Below, piece after piece: positions 22,747 to 34,561 of a stretch of 64,000 nucleotides of DNA. A program made the position numbers and the translations under genes. The DNA comes from Silene latifolia. Its lineage: Eukaryota; Streptophyta; Magnoliopsida; Caryophyllales; Caryophyllaceae. Location of the stretch: contig NC_133536.1 in the NCBI RefSeq assembly GCF_048544455.1, forward strand, positions 196,171,325 to 196,235,324, read 5' to 3'. A model generated the notes under the pieces. That model saw nothing but the letters and a program-made list of their open reading frames with translations. It ran no database searches and was not told the origin of the DNA. Numbering within the stretch: the stretch's first letter is position 1; each line of letters starts with the position of its first letter.

Positions 22747-24005
22747 CTAGTATAGATCCCGTGCTAAAGCACGGTATTTATAGATGGTTGTATTAGAGAG
22801 ACTTGTAATTAAATTGCTATCATTAACTCATTTTTAAATTTAATTAATCTACTATTTATAAAAGTTTTGTATTAAAAGGATTATATTATTATTCAGGGTC
22901 ACCTAGCTATATAAAATATTATTGATTACTTTTGAAGTAAAGAATAAAGCGAGCTTTTAACTCACGATTATACGACAACAATCAAAACAAATACTAATTT
23001 TTGTGTAAGAGGATTTTACTCAAAAAGTTTCTTAAACAAATATAGTAGCCAGTTTCGCATTTAATAGACCACATTCTTGTTTTAATAATTTCGTCTTACA
23101 CAACATTTATGTAACAATAACTATTGGGTCGGTGAGACAGTCTTACACTGTGGGACGATAACATGGAATAAAAAGACAATATCTATATTTATTATCAGTA
23201 AATGATTTATTTTTTCATATAAATGTGGAACGTCTCACAAAATAAAATCATCTCTATAATTTGTGTTTATGTAAGAAGCTTGTAGCAATAGCAATGGTTG
23301 AAGTTTCATACTAAATTTGTTCCTTTATACACCAACCCACATCATTAATTATGAAACTTTTTATTTCTCTTCAATGGCAAAACTTTTATATTTTTTTACA
23401 TGGTACCTCCTCCTTTTCCTCTTCTTTTTCTAATCTGAAACCAGTTTCTTACTTTAGAAACTGATTTCATATAAGGAACTATTTATTTTGTACCTCAAAG
23501 ATTAAAGGGCTGTTTATATGTATAAAATTCCATATGATTCCCAATTGTTATTAACAGAGTTACAAATAAAAATTAGATGGAAAAAAATGTGGCAAGTAGT
23601 AGACAATATTTGACGACAACAAACACTTACATACACACCTTACTCGCGTTATGCATTTCTTAAACTAATGAAATTATGCCAATTGTGTAATTTCGAGGCA
23701 AATATCGTGTAATTTAGAGGCAATTGTGTAATTTAGAGGCAAATATTGTGTAATTGTGGCAATTGTGCAATTGTGTAATTTAGGGCATATACAATGGCAA
23801 GAATTGTGTAATTTATTAGTGGCATATATTGGGTGATTTATTTATTAGTGGCAAGTATTTTGTATGATAGTGGGGATCATTAATTCAGTTGAATAATAGA
23901 GTGGGGACCAATTAAATAAGAGAACAAAGATTGGCAGGCGTTATATTGAGTTAGGCGGGAAAAATTTGAGCCTTTCTTATTCTTTTAGTATAAGGGGATG
24001 AGAGA
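22747..24005 (-). mobile_element. Non-autonomous Helitron, 1.26 kb
   Basis: On the minus strand the 5' end is A|TCTCTCATCCCC followed by TATACTAAAAGAATAAG. The 3' end has the hairpin CCGTGCTTTAGCACGG and then CTAG|T (22747-22750). Both ends resemble those of 29433-34561, so the two are one family. There is no coding. Around 23676-23835 are degenerate tandem repeats of a unit like attgtgtaatttagaggca. Parts of 23110-23270 resemble the gagacggtctc-type MITEs. Confidence 0.6.
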
Positions 24006-24613
24006 TCGAAATGTAGTTGGTTTTTAGTAGAATTTGAGAGAAAATTGTTTAGAGAGAGAAAATAGTGTAATTATACAAAAGACATTATCGTCTTTTGGAA
24101 TGAAAACGTCGACGATATTTACTAAAACGTCGACGATATTTATAAATCGGGCTAAATAATTAGGAGTAGGAGTTTAAATAAAATGGAAAAAGAGACAGAA
24201 AAATTAAAAGAGGTGTGAATATCAATGCTTTAATTAGTGGAGTACAGGTACAGCCAATCAATTTGCCTATGTGGGTGGGTCACGAGTCTGGTCATGTCTC
24301 TTGGTTTTTTAACCGGATAGAAAACGCATCCAATACAATTTAATAATCTACCAAGACCTATTAAACGGGTCGGCTAGTTAGGTTTCGGGTCAGGTTATAT
24401 GCGGCGAGTCAGAATATGGCTGAAGTAAACGACTCCCGGAACGGATTAGGGTTAAAATATGGGTCAGCAAAAATTTATGTCATCTTTTATTTTAGGATTA
24501 TTTCATACTAGAAATAATTCAAATTAATAGTCCTCCTTAAACTACTCCAAACTTCAATGTAACCTCATATATCTCTCAATTCCCAATTCTGACTTAGCTA
24601 TTTTATTAATTAA
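24006..24613. other. Non-coding stretch between Helitrons
   Basis: No gene is seen. It contains a short direct repeat, aacgtcgacgatattta (about 24106 and 24126), and a cgggtc-rich patch at 24360-24460. Confidence 0.5.
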
Positions 24614-26388
24614 CTAGTTCTGTTACCCGTGAAATTCACGGGCACTTAAAATGATAATAGTTCTAATTTTTTATATTCTAATAAGAACTTCCATGTTTTT
24701 TTTATGGAAATACAGTTACACGGCTCAAAATAGTTAGGTTAGGGATAATAACTATTTTACTTTTCTTTTATTCTAATTCACGGCTTAAAATATATGTTAT
24801 GGGATAATAATCTATTAGGTAAGCAAATAAGCAACTCCAAGAAATTTGTAAAATAGCTTTAGTTTGTATTAAAGTCACTAAGCAACTCAGTGGCTTTGCT
24901 TATTAGTTTTAAGCTGTATAGTTAAGAAAGGCGGAGAGAAAAAAAAAAAGAGTAAAACTTATAAGCAATTAGCGATATAAAAAAAAAGAATATAAATCGA
25001 AGAAAATTTCAAGTACTCAACAACTTTACTTTTTGTTAGTATTTTCCACGTAAAAGAAAATCAAACTTTTGCATGGTAAAAATTATTAAGCCATTCAATA
25101 ATTCTACTCCGACTTTGACCGGAAATTAGATCCAACGTGCAACCAGTATCAATGTTATTTTTTTCCTATAAGTGCCTAATTTCATTTATTGATCTAATTT
25201 TGATTCTAATTAAATTAATGTTGAATATAAATTAAAGAAATGTTTATATTATATGTTCATTATACTTGTGATGATAACCGGCCTAATTATCATAAACGAC
25301 ATAAAGTAACTCGTTAGTCATCCTTTGTGATATGGGTAAGTGTATTAAAAATCTTAAAGTATTTGATTTATTTTATACTAATGTGTTGCATGTTTATACT
25401 TTCCTTTAATCACCTTACACTAATACGGTAATTTAATAGTACAAACGTAGTAATTCGATAATAAAGAGATAATAGTTGTCATGATTCCTTCCAATTTAAC
25501 TATCTTATTAAAAATATATGAGAACAATGTCCTTCACGCATTCGAAATAGGAAAACTTTTGTACTTCCATTCTAAATCATCGCTTTGTCACTTACTTGCT
25601 CTGCTCAATTTATTTTGACACTTACTCTAATCATATAATGGGATCGGAACTCGAAAGTCTTACATTTCAGGAAAATAATCTTTCTCCAAGTCCTAAATCC
25701 TTATACATCTTCGTCAGAATCCACTAAAAAAAAGGTAATAATTGATCTAAGATAGAAATATTACTCTTTTTGGTCATTCAAACCAACTTGGAGACTTTGT
25801 ATTTGCGTTGGTAATGTCTTCACATAAACGCCTCCCCTCTTCATTATCTTCTCCAATTGTATAATATCTTCAATACTGCATAAATTGAAAAATAAACTGA
25901 AATTAATTTTATACACCAATTCAGTAAGACTACTAATTCTCAAATATTGTTAATAAAACAAATGTCAATCAAAAGATTAAAATCCAAAAAAAAATTATAA
26001 TAGGTTGAAAGGGTCACCGGTGAATGTATGATGAGTAGTTTGGCTGAAAATGGGTGCCTATAAATTGATTTAAAAGATCATCCGTTGCAAATTTTAGTGT
26101 TAAGGGGGACTTGAAGAGGCAAATTAATTAGGACAATAAATAACATTCAAAGGCTAGGATTTAGAGGTCATTGATAAGCGGTTTTACATAGACGAATACT
26201 TGAAAGGTTAGCTAATTATGAGCTTTTAATCGGACTTAATATGGTAATGAATGTTGATAAATTCATTTAAATTACTTTTTACTTTTTTTTTCTTGTTCTT
26301 ATCCTACATGGCGCTATAAGAGTTTTAGGTGTTGCCAAGTGTCTATCAACCATATGCTCAATCTACCCTTTTTATGTTATTATATAGA
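24614..26388 (-). mobile_element. Non-autonomous Helitron, 1.78 kb
   Basis: The 3' end on the minus strand carries the perfect hairpin CCCGTGAATTTCACGGG and CTAG at 24614-24617 next to a T target base. The candidate 5' end is A|TCTATATAATAACATAAAAAG at 26388. No open frame of note. The 3' hairpin matches that at 17160, implying one family. Confidence 0.55.
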
Positions 26389-26399
26389 TGACTAGTAAA

Positions 26400-28690
26400 C
26401 AACTCGAAAAGGAATTTTATTAAAGCGCTTAAGGACGAGGATGGGGGCTGGCATGAAGATTATGTACACATCGAGAGAATTATTACCAGCTATTATAAAG
26501 TGTTATTTGGATCAAGTCACCAACGTGATTTTGAAGAGGTGTTAAGCTGCTTAGACTGCATAATACATCAAGATACTAATGATATGTTGGATGCTATGTC
26601 GAGTGATGTTGAGATTAAGAAAGCCCTCTTTGATATGCACCCGAACAAGGCATCGGGATCGGATGATATGCATGCTGTCTTCTACCAAAAACATTGGGAT
26701 ATAGTTGGCCAAGACATATGCCAGTTTGTACGTACTTGGTGGACTAGCCGAGAGGATTTTGCTCATTTAAATGCTACATCAGTGGTGCTTATTCCAAAAT
26801 GCAATGACCCAACTATGATTTCTAAGTATCAATCGATACGTCTTTGCAATGTGGTCTACAAAATAATATCTAAAACCCTTGCAAATAGGCTTAAAGGAAT
26901 CTTAAATAATATAATTTCGGAGAACCAAAGTGCTTTCACCCCTGGTCGCCTCATTACCGACAATGCACTTATCGCTTTTGAAGTCTTCCATGCTTTGAAA
27001 AGGGGAGGAGAGGGGATAATAGGAAACATTGCTTTGAAATTAGATATGCGCAAGGCATATGATAGAGTAGAATGGGCTTTTCTTGAGGGTGTTATGCATA
27101 GGTTGGGTTTCTCGGAGGCTTGGATCGATAAGATAATGTGGTGTGTCAGCTCGGCATCACATACCTTCCTCATTAGTGGGCAGCGTTCAGAAGTTATCAT
27201 ACCATCTCGCGGTCTTAGACAAGGTGACCCGATATCCCCTTATTTATTTTTGCTTTGCGCTGATGTTTTTTCTATGATGATTAGGAAAGCAACAGAAGGG
27301 GGTTTCATACACGGTATCCAAGTGTGTAGGAACGCTCCAAGAATCTCGCATCTCTTTTTCGCCGAAGATAGCATCCTGTTTGCTAAAACAAATTTGAGTG
27401 AATGCTCCAAAATTGCTCATATTATCAGCAAATATGAGAGAGCATCTGGGCAGAAAATCAATTATTCCAAGTGAAATTGTTTTTAGCAAAAAAGTGAATG
27501 CTAACTTGAGGACTGAAATAAAGAGAATTTTGGGAGTTACGGAAGTCGAGAAACATGAGAAATACTTGGGGCTTCCAATTATCATTGGGCGTTCGAAGAA
27601 AGCTATCTTTGTCGGGCTGAAAGAACGGTTACGGAAAAAGACAAGGGGTTGGAAAGAAAAAATGCTCTCTTGGCCAGGTAAAGAAGTCCTTATTAAGTCG
27701 GCTGTTGTACAAACCATTCCTACCTATATGATGATTATTTTTATCTAGCCGGAAGGGACCATTGAGGAAATACAGGCGCTTATAGCCAAGTCTTGGTGGG
27801 GATCATTGGACGCTAATCGTAAGATTCACTGGATGAACTGGCAAAAATTGAGCAAACCCAAGATTATAGGAGGGATGAGTTTTCGTGATGTTCGGGTTTT
27901 TAATATAGCTCTCCTTGCTAAACAAGCTTGGCATCTGTTAGTTAATCCAAATAGCTTGGCTGCGAGAGTGCTTAAGGCACGATACTACATGAATTGCTCA
28001 TTTTAAGAGGCTCGTTTGGGGTATGACCCTAGTTTCACTTGGCGAAGTATATGGGGTGCTAAATGTTTGCTCCTAGAAGGACTGAAAAGGCGTGTCGGGA
28101 TTGGACAAGACATTAGTGTTTGGGAGGATGCTTGGCTACCAGGGGACACAGCAGGACGAGTTCTGACCCCACTACCTGGTGCTGATATGTCCCTCCGTGT
28201 AGTGGACCTTATTAATTCTAACTCTAAGACATGGAACCTCTCCATGATGAAGGAAGTGATGGTAGATAAGGACATTAAGCTTTCACTGAAGTTACCTCTT
28301 AGTACAATACTTCCATGTGATGAGTGGTACTGGTGGCCAACGAAAGATGGTATATTCTCGGTGTAGTCGGCATATTGGTTGGGTATGCGGGGGAGAGTGG
28401 GTCCAGTCGGTGGAGTCGACCATAACGACTTGTGGCATGTGATTTGGGGGCTCAAAATACTCCCTAAACTCACTCACTTTGTGTAGAGGGCTGCTTCAAA
28501 TAATCTGGGTGTGAAAGCTAACCTTTTTAAACGTCATGTTATCGAAGATGCGAGCTGTGGGGCATGCGGATGGCATGAGGAGGATTGCTGTCACGCATTG
28601 TTTTCATGCTCTTCGATTCAAGAGATATGGTGGAAAAGCGGTTTCGAAGTGCTTATATAAAACTTTCCTCAAGGTAGTTTTGCTCAGAAG
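26400..28690 (+). pseudogene. LINE reverse transcriptase
   Basis: The frame opens at the insertion edge and shows plant LINE RT motifs: MHPNKASGSDDM, LIPKCNDP, ENQSAFTPGRLITDNALIAFE, LKLDMRKAYDRVEW, SRGLRQGDPISPYLF. The catalytic box reads FFAEDSILF, where FADD is usual, so the first Asp of the pair is Glu. A frameshift near 27470 leads into LGLPIIIGRSK and GWKEKMLSWPGKEVLIKSA. Stops follow at about 27746, 28004, 28364, 28484 and 28658. The last part has a CGACGWHEEDCCHALFSC zinc-finger-like segment. It is inactive. Confidence 0.9.
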
Positions 28691-28693
28691 TTA

Positions 28694-29392
28694 ATGTGGG
28701 TTCTGCAACAATTAGATGAGGCAGATCGATGCGCGTTTTTGGTGTGGATGTCGGCAGCGTGGTCGTGCAGGAATAGTATAATTTATGACAACCCACCCTT
28801 ACCCCCTATGCAGGTTCTTGTTGGTCTTCACAGATTAGTAGAAGATTACCAAAGTTACGCTGGTATGGTTTGGAACGTTAGTGGACAGAGCATACCACAT
28901 CACATAGCTAACTGGACACCACCTCCTGATGGTACTATCAAAGTCAATACGGACGCAGCTTGTTTTGGGGACGGCGAGATCGGTCTCGGTATGGTTGGGA
29001 TGGATAAGGAGGGGAACATTGTTGTCATGGTTGGCTGTAGAATGATGGCAAATTGGTCTCCGGATGTGGCAGAGGCCGCGGTAGGTAGGCTTGGAGTGGA
29101 TGTAGCGCGAAGCCGAAACATCGAAAATATCATTTTGGAAAGTGATTCTTTAAAGCTTATTACAGGTCTTAAAGAAGTGAAACAAAGAAGGTGTCCGTGG
29201 GGATTGATAGTTGACGATATTAAGTTTTCTTTCCGTTCCTTTACTAGTAGTACTTGTAGTCATGTTAAGCGGGGTGGAAATACCGTGGCTCATTTTGTTG
29301 CTCGTATTTGTAGTTCAGTTGGTGATTTCTTTGTAAGTGAGACTGATTTTCCGCAAGTCATTATGACTTTAGCGGGTCTTGATTTTCAATAA
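28694..29392 (+). pseudogene. LINE RNase H domain (RVT_3 type)
   Basis: The 232-codon frame is open. It carries the plant RVT_3 RNase H pattern: IKVNTDAACFGDGEIGLG (first Asp), the Glu in SPDVAEAAVGRLG, ILESDSLKLI (second Asp) and KRGGNTVAHFVAR at the end. It is separated from the RT by a stop at about 28658. The domain looks whole, but as part of a dead 5'-truncated element it probably has no function. Confidence 0.88.
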
Positions 29393-29842
29393 AATACCCA
29401 CCTCGTTTGATTTCAAAAAAAAAAATTAATGACTAGTATAGGCCCTATGTAATGCATACACGGTGTTTATAAGATTTTACCTTTAAGCATACTATATTTA
29501 TAGAGTGTAAATTGACAATTTATTATTTTAACGTTTTTCGTCATAGTATTTTGATTTGAGAGAAATAAAAAAAAAACAATTTAACTAATACTCATAACAT
29601 GAAATGTGTATTTAACGAAAAAAAGCTTTTACAAAGACTTAATGATATTGTTTTATAATTTTTTTTAATGTCATATCTTTTAGCTACAACTTATCTTGTC
29701 CAGAACGAAATTTTTATCATCAAAAAACCTAAAAGCAGATCTTAAATAGGGAATTATATTTAAATAAGAAAGAAAATAAGAGATTATATCAAACTAAGGG
29801 AAATATTTTAGTCGGGAAATTTTGAGTTTTTCTATTCATTTA

Positions 29843-31648
29843 GGAGGCGTTTGGTTGTGGGTCTAAAAGAAAGGAAAAGGGAATCAAATCTCTCCATTCC
29901 TTTTGTTGTTGTTTGTTTTGCCATTTTTTCATTTCCCTTTTCCCCTTCCATTCCTCCCCAGTACCTCAAACCCCTCTATCACCATACTCCTACCCCCCCT
30001 AGGTTATGAAATTGATTCCGTCCTCACACCTCACTTGAGTACCATCAACAATACGCCCATGACTATAAGCTTGTAACTCCAACTACCCACCGCCATTTAC
30101 TGCCTTCGGCGGAGCCGCTGACTTCGCCGGAGCTTGGCCGCCGACTTAACCGAATCTTGCATCGCGTCACCACTGTTGCTCCATCGTTGCCGACTCTCCT
30201 CCCCCACCTTCGGAATCTCTAAGCTACACCCATAGCCACCGCACAAAACACCCCCAAATAAAACCACAAATCCCGAAAACCCCAACCCCACCCCTTAAAA
30301 CACCAAAATTATTGTGGAGGCAGGCTCGCCGACGGACAGGCGGTCTTGTGGAGGTCGGCCGACCTCAGGGGACTTGTCCACGACGACATTGGTGGTGCTT
30401 GGTGTTGGTTGGTGGTGGATGGTGAATGCTAAGAGTGGTTATGATTATTATAAGGTTATTTAATAAGAATACTATGAACTATTATGATCTTTCTCAAAAT
30501 ACTACATACTTTATTTTAACTAGAAATACACCCAACTATTACACCTCTCCTCTTCTAATGAAACAGGTGGAAGGGCTACCTGTACTACCAGTTTCTTTTT
30601 CTTTTACATTTGTTTTTTTTCCCTTAAAAACTATTTGACCCTTCTATCTTCTCCTATACACCATTGTTTATCTCCTTCATTGACCCATCCGTTTATCTAA
30701 AGAGCCATTTATTCCGATTTTGATTTTGAAATTAATATCGATATTCTCATTGCCATTTATTTTGGCTCATTTCATACAACTGATATCCATTTATGTTGAA
30801 CAGAATGTGTATGATCTTGTCATACGGAGTGTCAAAGTAGGTGAGCATTGATCAGAGCCCATTAATATAATTTCAGATGAACAAAGCTTAACGCGGATAA
30901 CGCCCCTGTAATTGCACCAAAAGAAGAAAATAAGTATATATATAAAAATAAAGCAAAAGGGGAGAATAAGCGTAAAGTGGTATAATAACTAGCTTGATTT
31001 TCGCAAATCCAAGGCAATTCATCAAAACCCTCTCTTTCTTTTGTTCTTCTTCCTGCATTATTCTATTTGTCGAAATCCCACTTTAATTTTTTTTGAAATG
31101 GTTACAGTTGGTGGGATGTTATTAGGTTGTCAGGTAGTCTATGATCCCTGGCCTAGAAGAAATTGAACAAATTAGCAAATAAATTAGATAAGGAAGCTGG
31201 TGAGTGATGCTTTCTAAAGGTGTAAATCCTTGAATTACGGTATACTTATTATGTAGTTGACTAGTCTATGATTAACAAGGAGTTCGTTTGGAAAGGAGGA
31301 AGGAGAGTTCAGTATTAAAGAAGACGAAGTGGGTCTTGCCGGATCTTTTACCAGCTACAGCAGGTTAAAAAAAAGACCAATTCTAATCAGTGGGAAAGAG
31401 TGTGATAGTACGTTATATTGCTAGTTAAAGTTAAGTAGAGAGTATTTTGAGAAGGGGCCTAATAGATCAGAGTATTTTCATTAAATAACCCATTATTATA
31501 TGTGATTGATTTTTTTTGAACGATTCCCTTGTAATGGTATACCAAACAAGTTGGAAAATCTAAGGCCATCCAATTCATTTCCTTTCTTTTCCCTTTATTT
31601 CCCTTTCCTATTTCCTTTCCCTTTCCCTCGTTTGAACCAAACGCCCCC
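29843..31648. mobile_element. Harbinger-like element, TSD TTA
   Basis: The inverted ends GGAGGCGTTTGGTT and AACCAAACGCCCCC are flanked by TTA (29840-29842 and 31649-31651). The subterminal regions are purine/pyrimidine-rich, as in the MITE at 10358. No transposase or Myb-like frame is visible, and no open frame exceeds about 70 codons, so it is non-autonomous. A GC-rich stretch near 30060-30420 contrasts with the rest and may be captured DNA. Confidence 0.55.
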
Positions 31649-32220
31649 TTAATATATACTCACTCCATTCAACTCCACAAGGCCATTATGCTTTTAGCAC
31701 AAGTTTTTAGAAAAAAAAAATAAAGAATGAATAAAAAGGACACTTGCTTTATGAAACTCAGCTTTATTAGGAGAATTGTAGGTGGAATTAAGAAGACAAT
31801 TCAGGATTAAATTTCCGCCCAAAAATTACAAGATTTTAAAAACCTACCAAATGGTGTGTTTTTTTAGACTCCCCAATCCCCCCCCTCCCCCCCTTCCCCC
31901 CGTCCCCCAAACAAACAACTCACAAGTACAAATGGAAAACACCTACCTTAAGTAAGTTCTCATCCTTCCTTACACCTCAAAACAAGCAACACCTCTATAA
32001 ATTTCAGTCATTTCAGTCCAAAAAAAATTAAAAGTTGCCAAAAAAAATTACAGTCCTTGAATTTATAAGTCCTCCTACCACAAAATTACAATCCTTCAAA
32101 AATTACAGTCCATCGAAAATATTACAGCCTTGTACAATAAAATTGCAGTCCTACCAACATTACATAATCCTTAACCAGAAATGGGAGCCAAGTGTCTCTC
32201 TGAAAATTCTAGGTTAGAAG

Positions 32221-33324
32221 TTGCCATCTTTTTTTCTTCAAAAATCAAAACAAGGCAAGCTGACCCGTGGTGATATGAAGGCAGTAGCTGACAGATACGG
32301 TGTGAAGGATAAAACAATCTCCAAGATTTGGAAACTTGCAAAAGTACCAAGAGAAGTAGGTCAAGCATTAGATGTGAAGAGCAAGAGAATGGGTAACACG
32401 AATAGGAAAAAAAATACTACCACCTATTGAGCATATTAAAACAATGGAATGGGGTCAAAGAGACACCATGGAAAGAGTCTCAAAACACAGGAGTAAGTGT
32501 CGGGCAGTCCACTCTTGGGTATGCAAAGGTTTATTAAAACCACATTCAAGCCCACTACATCCTCACCTCATTGATGCAAACAAGTACCACAGGTTAAAGC
32601 ATGCTTTGAAGTACTTAATAGTTGAACATGTTCTACCAGATTTTTTAGATCTTAATGCAATGCCAATCACAAAAATTAAATTTGCAGAAATGAGTCATAT
32701 AATCCACATAGATGAGAAGTGGTTTTACATTAGTTATGATGGTCACAAATTTTATGTGGTTGAAGGGGAAGAACTACTATATAGGAGTTGTCAATCCAAG
32801 AGGTATATCACAAAGGTAATGTTTATGTATGCAGTATGTAGGCCTATATATTCAGAGGATGAAGAGTTGCTATTTGATGGGAAAATACCAGTATTTCTCT
32901 TTCGCAAAACAACAACCACCAACAAGGGCAAGTAGAATGGAGACGAAGCCAATTGATTCAAGTACAAAGCAAGTAACAAGAGAATGCATTATAGAACAAG
33001 TTATACCGGCTATCAAGACTAAATGGCCTGAAGGAGCAAGTAAAAAATATTTTCATTCAACAAGATAATGCAAGGCCTCACATAAAGAACAATGATCAAG
33101 CATTCATGGTAGTTGCAAACTCAGAAGGCTTCAATATTCAGTTAACTTTTCAACCTCCTAACTCACCAGATTTAAATGTTAATAACCTTGGGTATTTTAG
33201 GACATTACAGTCATTACAATCCAAAGAAGCAGCCAAATCAGAGAAAACAAAAAATTTAGACGAACGGTTGTTTGGGAACATCAAAAAATCATTATTAAAC
33301 AGGCAACATCGAGAAATCATGTAG
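32221..33324 (+). pseudogene. Mariner-like transposase, broken
   Basis: The N-terminal helix-turn-helix part (GKLTRGDMKAVADRYGV, ISKIWKLAK) leads to the catalytic domain. HIDEKWFYI holds the first Asp and QQDNA (at about 33060) the second. QPPNSPDLNVNNLGYF is the third block, where the third catalytic position, normally Asp in plant DD39D, reads Asn. Frame changes occur near 32424 (A-run), 32925 and 33045. Family landmarks such as VTRECIIEQVIPAIKTKWP are still easy to read. Inactive both by frame and by catalytic residue. Confidence 0.9.
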
Positions 33325-33488
33325 AGATAATTATAAACAGGTTTAGACGATTTTAGACAATCAAAAAATCATACAGAGACAATCAGGGAAAACACACGAT
33401 TTAGACGATTTAACATGAATAATCTACAAAACAGTTGTAATTAAAATGGAAAAATAGCTTAAAAGTTAAGAGAAAGAAATAGACCTCC

Positions 33489-33947
33489 TTATCTAGACGA
33501 TTTTTTGAGTCTAGCATAACATCTTTCCTCTAACTGTCTCATTCTAAATGAGCTTCGTGTTTCAGCTAGTTGCTCAGGTAGTCTGTCAATTTTTTCAGGC
33601 GATTTCCCAGAAGACATACCCCCATCATCAACACGCTTCCTCTTTTCGATTTTTGCCATAAATCTCTTCGCATATTTCCAGAATTTAACCGAGCTAGGTG
33701 ATAACGACGTAGAATCAACCTCTTCAACCCTTTTCCCTAAACCACCATCAACATCAGTGACAACATCGAACTCACGAGTATTAGGAACAAAGAATTCCGG
33801 TTCCGGAAACTCCGTTTCTGGAACATGCATCCCTAAACCGTCTGGATCTAAGGAGTCAGGAACAACAACGTTAAGAGGAGGAGAGTCAGGAACCGAGTCT
33901 TCATCAATATCAGACGAAACAAGACGATACCAACCAACCTGATCCAT
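33489..33947 (-). CDS. Uncharacterised 152-aa ORF, antisense inside the mariner element
   Basis: An uninterrupted frame from ATG 33947 (context aacATGG) to a stop at 33489. The N-terminal two-thirds is acidic and proline-rich (DIDEDSVPDSPP, VPETEFPEPEFFVP). The C-terminal third is basic (KYAKRFMAKIEKRKR) and could bind nucleic acid or act as a nuclear signal. I do not recognise the family. It lies between the transposase remnant and the right TIR, on the opposite strand. It may be a captured host gene part, a second element gene, or a chance frame; being open while the transposase is shattered argues mildly against chance. No expression evidence. Confidence 0.4.
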   Translation of the reverse strand: MDQVGWYRLVSSDIDEDSVPDSPPLNVVVPDSLDPDGLGMHVPETEFPEPEFFVPNTREFDVVTDVDGGLGKRVEEVDSTSLSPSSVKFWKYAKRFMAKIEKRKRVDDGGMSSGKSPEKIDRLPEQLAETRSSFRMRQLEERCYARLKKSSR

Positions 33948-34561
33948 GTTAAATTAACAACAACTCACACAAATTGAGAAAATAAAGAGATGTGATAATA
34001 GAAGAAGGCGATTTTTCTGATGGAGATTTTAGATAGAATTGATGAGGAGATTTTAGAGAGAATGGAGGTTAAGATGATTTTTATCGGAGATTTTAGATTC
34101 AAATGAAGAGGAGATATTAGAGAGAATGGAGCCGGCGTTGGTCAGAGGGAGAGGATGAGGGAGATTTAGGGTTTGGGAGGAAGTTTCGAGAGATTGTAAT
34201 GAATGAGAGAGATGGAGTGGGTGAGATAATGAGAGTGTATTGAATGAGAGATGGAGTGGATGAGAATTTTGAACGGTTTTGGGTAGGTTATTGAGTGGGC
34301 CAGATTTTTTTTGGAGGGAGTTGTTAGTGAAGTGGGTTGGGTTAGGGATTGTTTTAGAGTTGGATTTGGGTTAGTTGTTAGATTAGGGTAGATTTTGAGG
34401 GATAATTAGAGTGGGCCAACAATGACATAATGTGTAAATATTTAGTTTGTATTAGTATAAAATAGAGAAGTAATTTGCCAAGAAAGGAAAGTGGCCTTGT
34501 AGAGTTGAATGGATCAAAATGGTATAATGACCTTGTGGAGTTGAATGAAGGGAGTAGGGGA

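Larger units (their letters stand above)
26398..29428 (+). mobile_element. 5'-truncated L1-like LINE, TSD ATGACTAGTA
   Basis: The insert is bordered by the 10-bp direct repeat ATGACTAGTA at 26388-26397 and 29429-29438 and ends in an A-run at about 29415-29425. Domains in order are RT, zf-RVT-like region and RNase H. The endonuclease and ORF1 are lost to truncation. It landed in the 3-bp gap between two Helitrons. Confidence 0.85.
31659..34554 (+). mobile_element. Mariner-like element (plant DD39D type), TSD TA
   Basis: TIRs of about 25-30 bp (CTCACTCCATTCAACTCC and, inverse, CTCCCTTCATTCAACTCC) are flanked by TA at 31657-31658 and 34555-34556. At 2.9 kb the element is close to full length. 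It holds a broken transposase gene on the plus strand and a separate open frame on the minus strand. An inner degenerate copy of the right TIR text (ccttgtagagttgaatgga) lies at about 34494. Confidence 0.85.
29433..34561 (-). mobile_element. Small Helitron expanded by two nested transposons
   Basis: CTAG at 29433-29436 with an adjacent decayed hairpin marks the 3' end. Removing the Harbinger-like insert (29843-31648) and the mariner (31659-34554) joins a 5' end A|TCCCC-TATATATTAAATGAATAG at 34561. This closely parallels the 5' end of 22747-24005, as does the following aaaactcaaaatttcccg. The original Helitron would be only about 420 bp. Confidence 0.55.
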
